Source of the DNA: Gammaproteobacteria bacterium
GTDB lineage: Bacteria > Pseudomonadota > Gammaproteobacteria > Arenicellales > Poriferihabitantaceae
DNA: 64,000 bases
NCBI GenBank assembly: GCA_024644945.1
Contig: JAHEGU010000012.1
Coordinates: forward strand, 1-64,000
Direction: 5' to 3'
A program made the position numbers and the translations under genes. The notes under the pieces were generated by a model. It had not been told where the DNA came from and ran no database searches. It worked only from the letters and a program-made list of their open reading frames with translations. Below, one piece after another: positions 37,699 through 46,052 of this stretch; position 1 is the first letter of the stretch, and every line of letters begins with the position of its first letter.

Positions 37699-38507
37699 AA
37701 AATAACCGAGAAATTGAGCAAAGTCGTTCATCGATATATTGGGGAAATATTCGTCACCGTAGATTTACTCCGGTGAAGCACGAGTTCAGCTATCGAATTG
37801 CGATGCTGATGCTGGACCTTGATCATGTCGAGCGTGAGCTGAACTTTGGCCCAGTGTTAGGGTGTCGACATGCGGCTCTCGGATGGTTTAGGCGAGAGGA
37901 CTATATTGGCGACCAGGCGGTTCCGTTGAAACAGGAAATACTGCAACAGGTTAACCAGGAAACCGGTCAGAATTTAAGCGGCAAAGTCTTAGTTCTCACG
38001 CACTTGAGATACTGGGGTTTCATCATGAACCCGATTTCTGTTTTTTATTGTTACGACGACGAACAACAATTGCAGGCCCTTGCGCTACAGGTGACTAATA
38101 CGCCTTGGCGGGAAAAGATACTTTACGTGATCAATGCTGACAACGATCAACGAAATCAGCTTTCTAAATTCCCCAAAGCAATGCATGTATCACCGTTTAA
38201 TCCGATGAATATGCGCTACCAGTGTCGTTTTAGGGATGCGGGGGACACTTTGTTCTTTCATCTTGAGAACCATTGCGAATCTGAAAAGCATACTGATGCC
38301 ACCATGCTTTTCAAACAATACCCTATGACCAGATGGAAATTGATCGGACTAACCCTGCGTCAACCTGCAATGACCTTAAAAGTGGGATTCGGAATTTACT
38401 GGCAGGCGCTTCGCCTGTGGTTGAAAAAGTCACCGGTTCATGATCATCCAAAACATCTGGAAACAGATCCAATTTCAAATCAGAGTTTAAGTAACACTAT
38501 AGACTAA
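37695..38507 (+). CDS. DUF1365 family protein
   Basis: 270 residues from a GTG start overlapping the preceding stop (GTGA). The family pattern is visible: IYWGNIRHRRFTPVKHEFSYRIAMLMLDLD, HLRYWGFIMNPISVFYCYD, TNTPWREKILYVI, KAMHVSPFNPMNMRYQCRF. DUF1365 proteins occur almost always between the FAD oxidoreductase and a cyclopropane-fatty-acid-synthase-like gene, as here, but their activity is not established. A membrane-lipid role is inferred from that constant company. Confidence 0.9.
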   Translation: MKNNREIEQSRSSIYWGNIRHRRFTPVKHEFSYRIAMLMLDLDHVERELNFGPVLGCRHAALGWFRREDYIGDQAVPLKQEILQQVNQETGQNLSGKVLVLTHLRYWGFIMNPISVFYCYDDEQQLQALALQVTNTPWREKILYVINADNDQRNQLSKFPKAMHVSPFNPMNMRYQCRFRDAGDTLFFHLENHCESEKHTDATMLFKQYPMTRWKLIGLTLRQPAMTLKVGFGIYWQALRLWLKKSPVHDHPKHLETDPISNQSLSNTID

Positions 38508-38508
38508 A

Positions 38509-39762
38509 ATGAAAATCTCAGCGATTTCTTCAAATATCATACATAAAAGTACACGGTCTAAACCACTCGATGGAATGGCCAGAAAGAGTCTGTTTCGTCT
38601 ACTTAAAGATCTGCAGGGAGGTACGCTAACGTTGACGGAGGGTGATCAGGCCTACCGCTTTGGCGAATACAAGGATAACTATATTGCCCAAGATCCGATA
38701 CAAGTTAACATCAAGGTATCAAATCCTGCATTTTACCGAATGGTCCTGATGCGCGGATCTATTGGCGCTGGTGAAGCGTACATGATGGGCTTTTGGCAAG
38801 CCTCGGATCTGACATTAGCGATCCAGCTCATTTGTCGTAATATGAAACAGCTTGAGAAGATGGATGCAGGATTGACCGGTATCGGTTTAGGATTCCAGAA
38901 ACTAAAACATTGGTTGTCTCCCAACACCCTCAGGGGCTCAAAGAAGAACATACATGCTCACTATGATTTGAGTAACGATTTGTTTGAATACTTCCTCGAT
39001 AGCAAAATGATGTATTCAGCAGCGGTGTACCCTGATCAAAACAGTGATCTTGAAACCGCTGCCACCCATAAACTTCAAAGAGTTGGAGAAAAGCTCGAGC
39101 TCTCCTCGCATGATCATGTGCTCGAAATTGGCACCGGTTGGGGAGGACTCGCAGTCTATCTCGCGGAAAACTTCGGGTGCAGGGTAACCACCACGACCAT
39201 TTCACAAGAGCAGCACGACTACGCCAAGGCTCGAATACAGGAGAAGGGCCTGCAGAATCAGATAACTTTGCTGCAGAAAGACTATCGTTTGCTCGAAGGC
39301 AGTTATGATAAACTTGTCTCAATAGAAATGATTGAAGCTGTTGGACATCGTTTCCTACCTGTCTATTTTGAAAAATGTAGTTCGCTTTTGAAACCTGGGG
39401 GCAGAATGTTGATTCAGGCGATTACTATTCCAGAACAGCGCTATGAATATGCAAAGCGCAACATTGATTTTATCCAGCGTTATATTTTTCCTGGTGGGAG
39501 CCTGCCTTCTATAGAAGTGATTCTGCAGAATACCGGGCGCCACACCAACCTTCAATTAGAGCACCTTGACGACATGGGTCTTGATTACGCCCGCACCCTG
39601 AACCATTGGCGCCAGCGCTTTATGCGAAATCCCGCAGATATCTTGCGCATGGGGTTTGATGAGTATTTTATTCGCTTGTGGCAGTTTTATCTGTCTTATT
39701 GCGAGGGCGGATTTCTGGAGCGGGCGATCAGTACCAACCAGATCGTATTTCGTAAAGTCTAG
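38509..39762 (+). CDS. Cyclopropane-fatty-acyl-phospholipid synthase-like SAM methyltransferase
   Basis: 417-residue enzyme acting on unsaturated acyl chains of phospholipids. An N-terminal lipid-binding domain, then the substrate region NIHAHYDLSNDLFEYFLDSKMMYSAAVY, SAM-binding VLEIGTGWGGLAVYLAENFG, the SIEMIEAVGHRFLPVYF segment with the conserved Glu, and FIQRYIFPGGSLPS. The C-terminal segment LDYARTLNHWRQRF is also typical. Placed one base after DUF1365. It may make cyclopropane lipids or, like the related UfaM, a methylated acyl chain; sequence alone does not separate these. Confidence 0.92.
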   Translation: MKISAISSNIIHKSTRSKPLDGMARKSLFRLLKDLQGGTLTLTEGDQAYRFGEYKDNYIAQDPIQVNIKVSNPAFYRMVLMRGSIGAGEAYMMGFWQASDLTLAIQLICRNMKQLEKMDAGLTGIGLGFQKLKHWLSPNTLRGSKKNIHAHYDLSNDLFEYFLDSKMMYSAAVYPDQNSDLETAATHKLQRVGEKLELSSHDHVLEIGTGWGGLAVYLAENFGCRVTTTTISQEQHDYAKARIQEKGLQNQITLLQKDYRLLEGSYDKLVSIEMIEAVGHRFLPVYFEKCSSLLKPGGRMLIQAITIPEQRYEYAKRNIDFIQRYIFPGGSLPSIEVILQNTGRHTNLQLEHLDDMGLDYARTLNHWRQRFMRNPADILRMGFDEYFIRLWQFYLSYCEGGFLERAISTNQIVFRKV

Positions 39763-39784
39763 ACCAAGTAGTTTCGATAGGAAA

Positions 39785-40300
39785 ATGGGGTTACTGTTGA
39801 AAGTTTTATTTAACGCTGCGCTGTTTCAGGTGGGATGGATTCTGAGCGTGCTGTATGGCAATAGTATTGCCCTGGTCATCGCTCTAGCTGCCATATTAAT
39901 TTATGGGGCCTATTATCTTCGTAGCCGCGCTGAATTTGCTCTGATCGTATCCGTGATACTGCTTGGATTTGCTGGCGATACGCTTCTTGGAATAACGGGA
40001 ATTCTTGTGTATCCATCGGGTGCGCCTTATCCTCCATTCTGGATGGTGACGCTATGGCTGTTGTTCGCTACGACAATTCCCTGGTCGCTGAGATGGATCG
40101 CTGCTAAACGCACTTGGTTCGTAATGTTCTCTGTAGTGGGTGGACCAGTGAGTTACCTCATTGGCGTCAATCTTAGCGGGGTCACTTTAGGAACGGAACT
40201 ACTTCTATCCCTGCTCATATTAGGATTTTTATGGGCAATACATGGACTGGTTATTCAGTATTTTTTCACTCTTTGGCAAAGTCAATCTCAAACACTATGA
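39785..40300 (+). CDS. DUF2878 family membrane protein
   Basis: 171 residues, nearly all hydrophobic, with about five transmembrane helices (NAALFQVGWILSVLYG; ALVIALAAILIYGAYYL; FALIVSVILLGFAGDTLL; WMVTLWLLFATTIPWSL; LLSLLILGFLWAIHGL). The NAALFQVGWILSVLYG opening and GDTLLGITGILVYPSG fit DUF2878, which is found beside cyclopropane-synthase genes. The start at 39785 has AGGA upstream; a longer frame from 39656 overlaps the previous gene and was rejected. Its stop overlaps the next start (ATGA). Confidence 0.82.
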   Translation: MGLLLKVLFNAALFQVGWILSVLYGNSIALVIALAAILIYGAYYLRSRAEFALIVSVILLGFAGDTLLGITGILVYPSGAPYPPFWMVTLWLLFATTIPWSLRWIAAKRTWFVMFSVVGGPVSYLIGVNLSGVTLGTELLLSLLILGFLWAIHGLVIQYFFTLWQSQSQTL

Positions 40301-41016
40301 ACAAGATACTCATAAGTCTGCTGCTAGCAATGATGTCGACAACCTCCTATGGATGTGTAGAAAATTGGCTGCAACAACAGCGGTTTTCTGTAGAAGGTGT
40401 GGCTTCTGATCCAGAGGGAAACATACTCTACGTGGAAAGATTAAAGCACGTTCCCGACAATACAGGGGGCAAGTTGACAGTGGCCTATACCGATCCATCT
40501 GGCACGCCCCTAGCAAATAAACAAGTGAACTACAATTGTAGGACTACCGCCCCTTCGTTCAGTTTAGAAGACCAAGTAAGTGGAGTTAAAGAAGGGGTAA
40601 ACTGGAAGCAGGATCAGCTAGAGAGTTTTCAAGATGATGAAATCACCAGGCTGGAGGTACCTGATGGACCGACAATTATCGATGCCGGATTTGACAATGC
40701 GATCAAGTCGAGTTGGGACACGCTGATAAAGGGCGAGAAAGTTGCGTATAACTATCTGTTCGCCAGAGATAACAAGTTTCTTAAGCTCAGATTTCTTAAA
40801 TCAGAACCGCCGAGAACATTAGAAAATGAGATTTCCGGAGACGTGGTGTTTTTTCGAATAGCCGCCAACAATCCCATTTTTCGACTGCTTTCATCGCCTA
40901 TTTACGTCGGCTATGATCGAAATACTCAAGATCTGAAATACTATTTTGGACCATCCAACCTGCCCGCAATGAAGGACCAGAAGAACGTTTTGATTCGTTA
41001 CAATACTATTGGTTAG
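40297..41016 (+). CDS. Exported protein of unknown function, last in lipid cluster
   Basis: 239 residues with a cleavable signal (KILISLLLAMMSTTSYGC). A Cys follows the hydrophobic core, but the context is not a clear lipobox. The mature part is rich in beta strands and has no recognised domain: VEGVASDPEGNILYVERLKHV, VAYTDPSGTPLANKQVNYNC, then FDNAIKSSWDTLIKGEKVAYNYLF and VVFFRIAANNPIFRLLSSPIYVGYD. In related clusters this position is often taken by a DUF3833 lipoprotein; this one does not match that pattern. Translationally coupled to the DUF2878 gene, so it probably acts in the same envelope process. Its stop codon interlocks with that of the convergent thioesterase. Confidence 0.75.
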   Translation: MNKILISLLLAMMSTTSYGCVENWLQQQRFSVEGVASDPEGNILYVERLKHVPDNTGGKLTVAYTDPSGTPLANKQVNYNCRTTAPSFSLEDQVSGVKEGVNWKQDQLESFQDDEITRLEVPDGPTIIDAGFDNAIKSSWDTLIKGEKVAYNYLFARDNKFLKLRFLKSEPPRTLENEISGDVVFFRIAANNPIFRLLSSPIYVGYDRNTQDLKYYFGPSNLPAMKDQKNVLIRYNTIG

Positions 41017-41450
41017 TTCTTGCGTTTAATCATGCAGGAAGACGTCGCATGGGCATAAAGCTTGCCCGATTCGTCCTTTAGCGCTCCTTCTGACACCCCA
41101 AGAGATCGCGATATATTGACGATCTTCCCTTCCGCTATTAACCGGATATTAAGGGGAACTGGCCGTACCATCCGCACAACGAGGTCAATGGTTCCGTAAG
41201 TCGCGCCAGGGTCCAACATAGTATGTACGGCGCAGCCGGTTACTGAGTCCATTACAGTCGAAGCAAAACCGCCATGGGTGCCACCCATCGGGTTCATGTG
41301 CTGCTCGGATGCGGTGGCTTCAAATAGCACGCGGCCCTTCTCTGCTTCAAGGAACTTCATCGGTATCGTCTCAGCGATACTCGGATGCGGAAGACGCTCT
41401 TCTATAATGGCCTGGATGATTTCCAGACCGCTCATGGTTTCAAGATTCAT
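41013..41450 (-). CDS. PaaI-type hotdog thioesterase
   Basis: 145-residue single hotdog-fold acyl-CoA thioesterase. Seen: the core HMNPMGGTHGGFASTVMDSVTGCAVHTML with the HGG(F/A) catalytic loop, TIDLVVRMVRPVPLNIRLIAEGKIV, and GVSEGALKDESGKLYAHATSSCMI. Family members hydrolyse phenylacetyl- or other aryl/acyl-CoA esters; the substrate here is unknown. Its TAA stop shares bases with the TAG of the convergent exported-protein gene, so the two mRNAs overlap at their 3' ends unless terminated. Confidence 0.88.
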   Translation of the reverse strand: MNLETMSGLEIIQAIIEERLPHPSIAETIPMKFLEAEKGRVLFEATASEQHMNPMGGTHGGFASTVMDSVTGCAVHTMLDPGATYGTIDLVVRMVRPVPLNIRLIAEGKIVNISRSLGVSEGALKDESGKLYAHATSSCMIKRKN

Positions 41451-41510
41451 TCGAGTGATCTCATTTTACGGTTTCTTTCCTTTGATTTTCCCAATCGAAT
41501 AGAAGACGGT

Positions 41511-42215
41511 TTACTTAAGTCCTTTCAGGTACTGCTGCCGTTCCTTCTCAGGAAATTTTTCAATGCTATACCGCAACATCGTTGTTGGCATTTTTTTATA
41601 GTTTTTTACTAAGAATAGTTCTTCAACAGATCTATTTCGATTTCCGATTTCTCTCAGCATCCAGCCCACCGCTTTATGCATTAAATCTTCTTTGTCAGTT
41701 AGCAATGCTTCCGAAAGTTTCAGTGCGTCTTTAAAGTCATTGTCTTTTATAAAGGTAAACGTTGACATCAAGCCGATTCGACGTTCCCACAGGCTGTTAG
41801 ATTCGACTAGATCATATAAAGGCTTTTTGTGCTTTTCCGCTAGATATGCGCCAACTATTTGCGGTGCCGAGCCGTCAACCAGGTCCCAGTTGTTGATATA
41901 TTTCGTGTGCATTAAATACAACTCATAGATTGATACCCTTTCCTTGTCAGTACTGTTAACAAACCTCTGGACTAACATGAATAACGCAGTTAACCGCTCT
42001 TCGTGATACGGAGATTTAAGCAGGCGAGTAATTTCCCTTAAAGGGGTATCTCTGTAATGTTTGGCGACTTTTCTGAGCACTGGCACACGGATGCCCAAAA
42101 ATCGATCGCCTTCGCCATATTCCCCCTTACTGGTTTTAAAAAACCGCTGAGAATGCGCCGCAATTGCAGGATCACCAAGGCTCCTTAAGGAATTCTTTAT
42201 TTCCGTGGAATTCAT
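41511..42215 (-). CDS. AlkD-like DNA alkylation repair protein
   Basis: 234 residues of HEAT-like helical repeats. Family landmarks: GEGDRFLGIRVPVLRKVAKHYRDTPLREITRLLKSPYHEERLTALFMLV, NNWDLVDGSAPQIVGAYL, and LMHKAVGWMLREIGNRN. AlkD enzymes excise 3-methyladenine and 7-methylguanine, and use Trp and Asp in the groove; a WDLVD motif is present here, consistent with activity. No SOS or Ada box was recognised. An AlkB-like gene lies 4 kb away, so the region holds two alkylation-repair types. Confidence 0.85.
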   Translation of the reverse strand: MNSTEIKNSLRSLGDPAIAAHSQRFFKTSKGEYGEGDRFLGIRVPVLRKVAKHYRDTPLREITRLLKSPYHEERLTALFMLVQRFVNSTDKERVSIYELYLMHTKYINNWDLVDGSAPQIVGAYLAEKHKKPLYDLVESNSLWERRIGLMSTFTFIKDNDFKDALKLSEALLTDKEDLMHKAVGWMLREIGNRNRSVEELFLVKNYKKMPTTMLRYSIEKFPEKERQQYLKGLK

Positions 42216-42334
42216 AGTTGATAGCAGTAGCTCCTGATGCGACTATCTATTGAAAGGTGCGCCCGCAGCTTGCCCCTAGGTCGACAGATTGCAACGGTTA
42301 TCTGAAGCTGCTCTAGTTTATGTTTACCTAAAGG

Positions 42335-42652
42335 CTAGGATTTCCATTCCTCAGCCTGGCGTTGTCTTCCTTGCGCGATCCTCTTTATTCGTTTTATACG
42401 TGCCGCACCCCACAGAATGATTAAAAGAACTGCACTCGTAAATGACCCATAGAGTACAAATGGAGAGCTTGCCGTAGCCCACACGATGATCAATCCAATA
42501 AATGCAATGGAAAATACGAATATGAGATTACGTTCATTTAAATAAACGATCCCCCGATCTTGATTATTTTGAAGCCCATCCCCTTGGGCACCCTGAGATT
42601 TTGCGGCGGCGGCTTGTATCCGCGCGATGCCTTCTTCTGCGTTATCGCTCAT
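42335..42652 (-). CDS. Small two-helix membrane protein of unknown function
   Basis: 105 residues: an Ala/Gln/Asn-rich soluble N-terminus (about 1-40), two adjacent transmembrane helices (LIFVFSIAFIGLIIVWATA and VLYGSFTSAVLLIILWGAA), and a strongly basic tail (RIKRIKRIAQGRQRQAEEWKS). A ribosome-site-like AAGGTG lies about 10 bp before the ATG. No family recognised. It stands alone between AlkD and a long divergent gap. Confidence 0.6.
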   Translation of the reverse strand: MSDNAEEGIARIQAAAAKSQGAQGDGLQNNQDRGIVYLNERNLIFVFSIAFIGLIIVWATASSPFVLYGSFTSAVLLIILWGAARIKRIKRIAQGRQRQAEEWKS

Positions 42653-42975
42653 ATTAAAAACACCTTCACTTGGTTAGCAATAAGCATTTATGTTTCATTA
42701 TATTTTATTGCCATTGAATCTTGATTCTTTTGTGTTATCGACGGCGTATGTGGTCCTCGTTAATGGATGTCGATAAAGTTATTGAGGTACATTATTAATT
42801 GTTTAACGTTCTGAGCTTTATACGCAAATTATTCGTCAAATATCCGTAGATTCTTATGATTGACCTTAATTCGATGATTAATTCTAGAGTCTGATCGGCG
42901 ACTTACCTTGACAACGCCACAATAAAAGATAATCTCGCAGACTCCACTCAACACCATGCATCTGGAATTATTCCT
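42653..42975. other. 323-bp divergent intergenic region
   Basis: No gene seen. AT-rich. It holds a good sigma-70-type promoter for the Rid gene on its right side (42908-42935) and must hold the promoter of the small membrane protein on its left; no further repeats or RNA structure were recognised. Confidence 0.6.
42908..42935 (+). promoter_or_regulatory. Promoter of the Rid-family gene
   Basis: Consensus -35 TTGACA (42908-42913), 16-bp spacer, -10 TAATCT (42930-42935), about 40 bp before the ATG. Confidence 0.65.
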
Positions 42976-43395
42976 ATGGCAGACCCACATCAACGTTACC
43001 GCAAGTTTAACACGGCAGACACCTACCCCAATCAGAAGCTAAATAATGACCTGTGTCAGGTGGTCAAGGCGCGGGGCACCACCGTGTTTGTGCGCGGTCA
43101 GGTCGGGCAGGACGTTGATAACTTTGAAAGTATTGAGAGCCTGAGCGCCTATGAACAGGCGGATAAAGCGATGCAGAACGTCAAGCAACTGCTTGAAGAG
43201 GCAGGTTCGGAGCTTGCGCATATTTGCAGAATTCAGGTCTATATTACCGATCGAGCCTATCGTGACGATGTCTATCAGGCAATTGGTCAATGGCTTAAAG
43301 GTGTATACCCGGTTTCCACCGGTCTGATCGTGAACGGCCTCGCGCGGCCTGAATGGGTCATGGAAATTGAAGCGACCGCTGTGATCCCGGAATAA
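42976..43395 (+). CDS. RidA/YjgF-family protein, likely non-canonical subgroup
   Basis: 139-residue trimeric-type Rid protein. Seen: VFVRGQVGQDVDNFESIESLSAYEQADKAMQNVKQLLEEAGSELAHICRIQVYITDRAYRDDVYQAIGQWL and VMEIEATAVIPE. In enzymatic RidA an Arg in a P-A-R-(S/T) motif before the last strand binds the imine substrate; the aligned place here reads Y-P-V-S-T-G, so that Arg appears to be absent. This puts it with Rid subgroups lacking demonstrated imine deaminase activity. Followed by a DUF1028 gene after 18 bp, a recurring pair. Confidence 0.85.
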   Translation: MADPHQRYRKFNTADTYPNQKLNNDLCQVVKARGTTVFVRGQVGQDVDNFESIESLSAYEQADKAMQNVKQLLEEAGSELAHICRIQVYITDRAYRDDVYQAIGQWLKGVYPVSTGLIVNGLARPEWVMEIEATAVIPE

Positions 43396-43413
43396 ACCTT
43401 AGGCGAATCTATT

Positions 43414-44091
43414 ATGACTTTTTCCATTGTAGGTCACTGTCGTCGGACAGGTATGTTTGGTGTTGCAATTACCACCTCAAGTATTTGCGTCGGGGCCAGA
43501 TGTCCCCATGCGCGTGCCGGGATCGGCGCAGTAGCTACTCAAAATATAACCGATCCTTCTCTTGGCCCGTCGATTCTCGATGCAATGACCGCTGGCCGAA
43601 GTGCTCAGGAAGCCCTGGATCATGTGATCGCCGGGCGGGATTATCTCGATTACCGGCAACTCACAGTAGTGGATAATCACGGTAACACCGCGAGTTTTAC
43701 CGGCGGCAATATTCTAGGCACAAACGCTGAATCTTCCGGCGATGCGTGTTATGCCGCTGGGAATCTATTGTCCTCGGTTGCCGTGCCCGAAGCGATGACC
43801 GCCGCGTTTAGCGTCCATGCCTCTATGCATCTTGCCGAACGGCTTCTATTATCACTCGAAGCCGGACTGGATGCGGGTGGCGAAGAAGGTGATGTGCATT
43901 CCGCTGCACTGCTGGTAGTGGATAAGCAATCGTTTCCACTTGTAGATCTGCGTGTGGACTGGAGTGATACCTGTCCAGTGGTCAAGCTTCGTGCATTATG
44001 GCGCGACTATGAACCGCAAATGCTTGACTACTTAACTCGGGCAATTAATCCGGCTGACGCACCATCTTACGGTGTACCCGGCGACGAATAA
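43414..44091 (+). CDS. DUF1028 family Ntn-hydrolase-like protein
   Basis: 225 residues. The DUF1028 opening MTFSIVGHCRRTGMFGVAITTSSICVGARCPHARAGIGAVATQNITDPSLGPSILDAM is clear, followed by SFTGGNILG and SFPLVDLRVDWSDTCPVVKLRALW. The fold resembles N-terminal nucleophile hydrolases (proteasome-like), though no reaction is established. Its pairing with a Rid protein suggests handling of a reactive nitrogen intermediate. Same transcript as the Rid gene. Confidence 0.88.
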   Translation: MTFSIVGHCRRTGMFGVAITTSSICVGARCPHARAGIGAVATQNITDPSLGPSILDAMTAGRSAQEALDHVIAGRDYLDYRQLTVVDNHGNTASFTGGNILGTNAESSGDACYAAGNLLSSVAVPEAMTAAFSVHASMHLAERLLLSLEAGLDAGGEEGDVHSAALLVVDKQSFPLVDLRVDWSDTCPVVKLRALWRDYEPQMLDYLTRAINPADAPSYGVPGDE

Positions 44092-44109
44092 AAATTCCGT
44101 GCGCCTCGT

Positions 44110-44313
44110 TTGGAGGAAATCGCCAGCTTTATAGTGTGGCTTGTTTTGTTGATCGTATCCGTGGTCCTGATCAATTATATTGCGAAATTGATCGGTGCGC
44201 CCTCCGATGTTGCGCTGTTGCTGCAGAGTTTTCCATTTATTGCCGAGCTCGGAATCGGAATAAATGAGGGCCATAGCGGCGCCTGCGCGGCTGTGATGGT
44301 AAGTTCCGGATAG
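44110..44313 (+). CDS. Doubtful short hydrophobic ORF after DUF1028
   Basis: A 67-codon frame whose only early start is TTG at 44110. The first half encodes a convincing membrane helix (IASFIVWLVLLIVSVVLINYIA), the second half less so. GGAGG at 44112-44116 overlaps the TTG instead of preceding it, and the next GTG (44134) is too far away. It may be a real small membrane gene with a misjudged start, or chance. The remaining bases to 44410 show no gene. Confidence 0.25.
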   Translation: MEEIASFIVWLVLLIVSVVLINYIAKLIGAPSDVALLLQSFPFIAELGIGINEGHSGACAAVMVSSG

Positions 44314-44410
44314 TTCTACGGCACGTTCGTGGCCTTTAGGGTGACTGCGTTGATACCGTCACTCATCGCTTAATCCGAACGCACCCTGCCGACAGAACTG
44401 TCTGTGGGAT

Positions 44411-45871
44411 TTATCCGTCAGTTTTTTCGCCATAGATGTTGTCGGACATTCCCGCCGCGTGTTTGACAAAATCCAATGGTCCATCCCAGCCAAAATTGCG
44501 ATACACCGCAGCCAGGTGCGCGAACGGAGGCGACTGCGCAAACAGATGAAATGTCAGACGATGACCGGCGTAACCGGAATTCAGGAGATCGCGGGCAAAG
44601 GACAATAGTTTTCGGCGGTCATCCGCCTTCCATCGTTCGTTGATGGTGTAATACTTATCCAGCCACTTTCCGGTTTCTTTGCCTCGGAAAGAATCAATGT
44701 CCGGGGTCACGCAGATCTGGCCACCGCAGAGCTCGCGCGCGATATGCATCATCGCTGGCAGATTGGAGCAGGCATGTACCCTTCCGGTCATCAGCAGGGA
44801 CTGGTTTGGCATCAGAAATCCGCCGGGGCTTTTCTCGCCCATCGCAATCGCAGCGGTAAGATGTGCGTTAATACCTTCTCTATAAACCGCGAGCTGCGCC
44901 AGTTTTTCCTGCACAGCCGGCTGTTTTTCGAGCCCGGTCTGTTTGACGTTCCACAGCGCCGCGCCGATCATCATATCGGCATAAGTGATCAGGCGCTGTA
45001 CAAATGGCATAGCTGAATAGCGGTGTAGTGTGGTGCGAATAAATGCGGCCGCTCTGGTGTGCTGATAAAACAAAACGTCCTCCCAGGGAATCAGCACGTT
45101 GTCCAAAATCATGATGGTATCGACTTCGTCAAACCTGTTAGAGAGGGGATAGTCGTCCTGCAGACCATCCCTTTGAAAGCCGGCCCGGCAGATGTGTTTG
45201 ACGCCGGGAGCATTCATTTTAACGATACAGCCTAAGGCGTAGTCTGAGATCGACGCGTCCCCCCAGTTGGCAATGGTTGGTTTCAGAAAAGCCTGGTTTG
45301 AATAGGCGGCTGCGGTCTCGTACTTCGCGCCACGAATAATGATGCCCTCATCGGTTTCTTTAACCACATGCGTCAGCATATCCGGGTCCTGCTCCTGGGG
45401 CTTCAGCGACCGGTCGCCCTTGGGGTCGGTATTTGCCGAGACGTGAAATGGATCGTTCTCCACGGCCAGGCGAATGTGGGTGTTGATATTCTTGGCAAAT
45501 CGAGGATCGATCTCGTTGAGAATATCGGCACCGTCGGCGAGTGACCACATTTCTCCAACAGTTTCGTCACCGACCCTGGTCACCACCCCACCGATATCCT
45601 TCATCAGCGTATCGACCGCTTTGCGCTTCGCCTGCCAGTGCTCCTGAGTGCGTGGGATTTGGTTGCCAATTGGAAAGCGCTCTCCGTCTCGCTCAAAAGT
45701 CATCAAGTCCTGTTTATCCGTTTCATGCTGCATGTCATAGATGCGTGCCCGAATATCAATCAATGGCTTGAATTTAGGGTGCGCGGTAATATCCTCCACG
45801 CGTTCGCCATCCATATATACTTCCCTGCCGTCTCGCAGGGATTCACGATACTGTCCGCCGGTTCTGATCAT
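44411..45871 (-). CDS. 4-hydroxyphenylacetate 3-hydroxylase-like flavin monooxygenase (large subunit)
   Basis: 486-residue HpaB-family, acyl-CoA-dehydrogenase-fold, reduced-flavin-dependent aromatic hydroxylase. Seen: MIRTGGQYRESLRDGREVYMDGERV, HVSANTDPKGDRS, HVVKETDEGIIIRGAKYETAAAYSNQAFLKPT, DNVLIPWEDVLFY, GGQICVTPDIDSF. The usual small flavin reductase (HpaC) and the ring-cleavage genes are not beside it, so the reductase must be elsewhere. The substrate is unknown; the family also hydroxylates phenols and chlorophenols. Divergent from the AlkB-like gene. Confidence 0.88.
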   Translation of the reverse strand: MIRTGGQYRESLRDGREVYMDGERVEDITAHPKFKPLIDIRARIYDMQHETDKQDLMTFERDGERFPIGNQIPRTQEHWQAKRKAVDTLMKDIGGVVTRVGDETVGEMWSLADGADILNEIDPRFAKNINTHIRLAVENDPFHVSANTDPKGDRSLKPQEQDPDMLTHVVKETDEGIIIRGAKYETAAAYSNQAFLKPTIANWGDASISDYALGCIVKMNAPGVKHICRAGFQRDGLQDDYPLSNRFDEVDTIMILDNVLIPWEDVLFYQHTRAAAFIRTTLHRYSAMPFVQRLITYADMMIGAALWNVKQTGLEKQPAVQEKLAQLAVYREGINAHLTAAIAMGEKSPGGFLMPNQSLLMTGRVHACSNLPAMMHIARELCGGQICVTPDIDSFRGKETGKWLDKYYTINERWKADDRRKLLSFARDLLNSGYAGHRLTFHLFAQSPPFAHLAAVYRNFGWDGPLDFVKHAAGMSDNIYGEKTDG

Positions 45872-46052
45872 GCCAGGTCCTGGTTATGTTTATTTAGAGG
45901 TTTATGTTATCTGCGATGTACTACGCCGAAGAATTACTATTTTTTGAGTAACGAATCCGCAGTTCTGAAACAGACACTCAAAAAACAGAATTAAAATTCA
46001 CCACTATTGAAATCTGATCAGTTCAACCTTCTCAGATTTTCTGGGCGGTATA

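Noticed and set aside
39656-39784. Longer start for the DUF2878 protein
   Set aside because: It overlaps the cyclopropane-synthase-like gene and adds residues unlike the family; a ribosome site precedes 39785.
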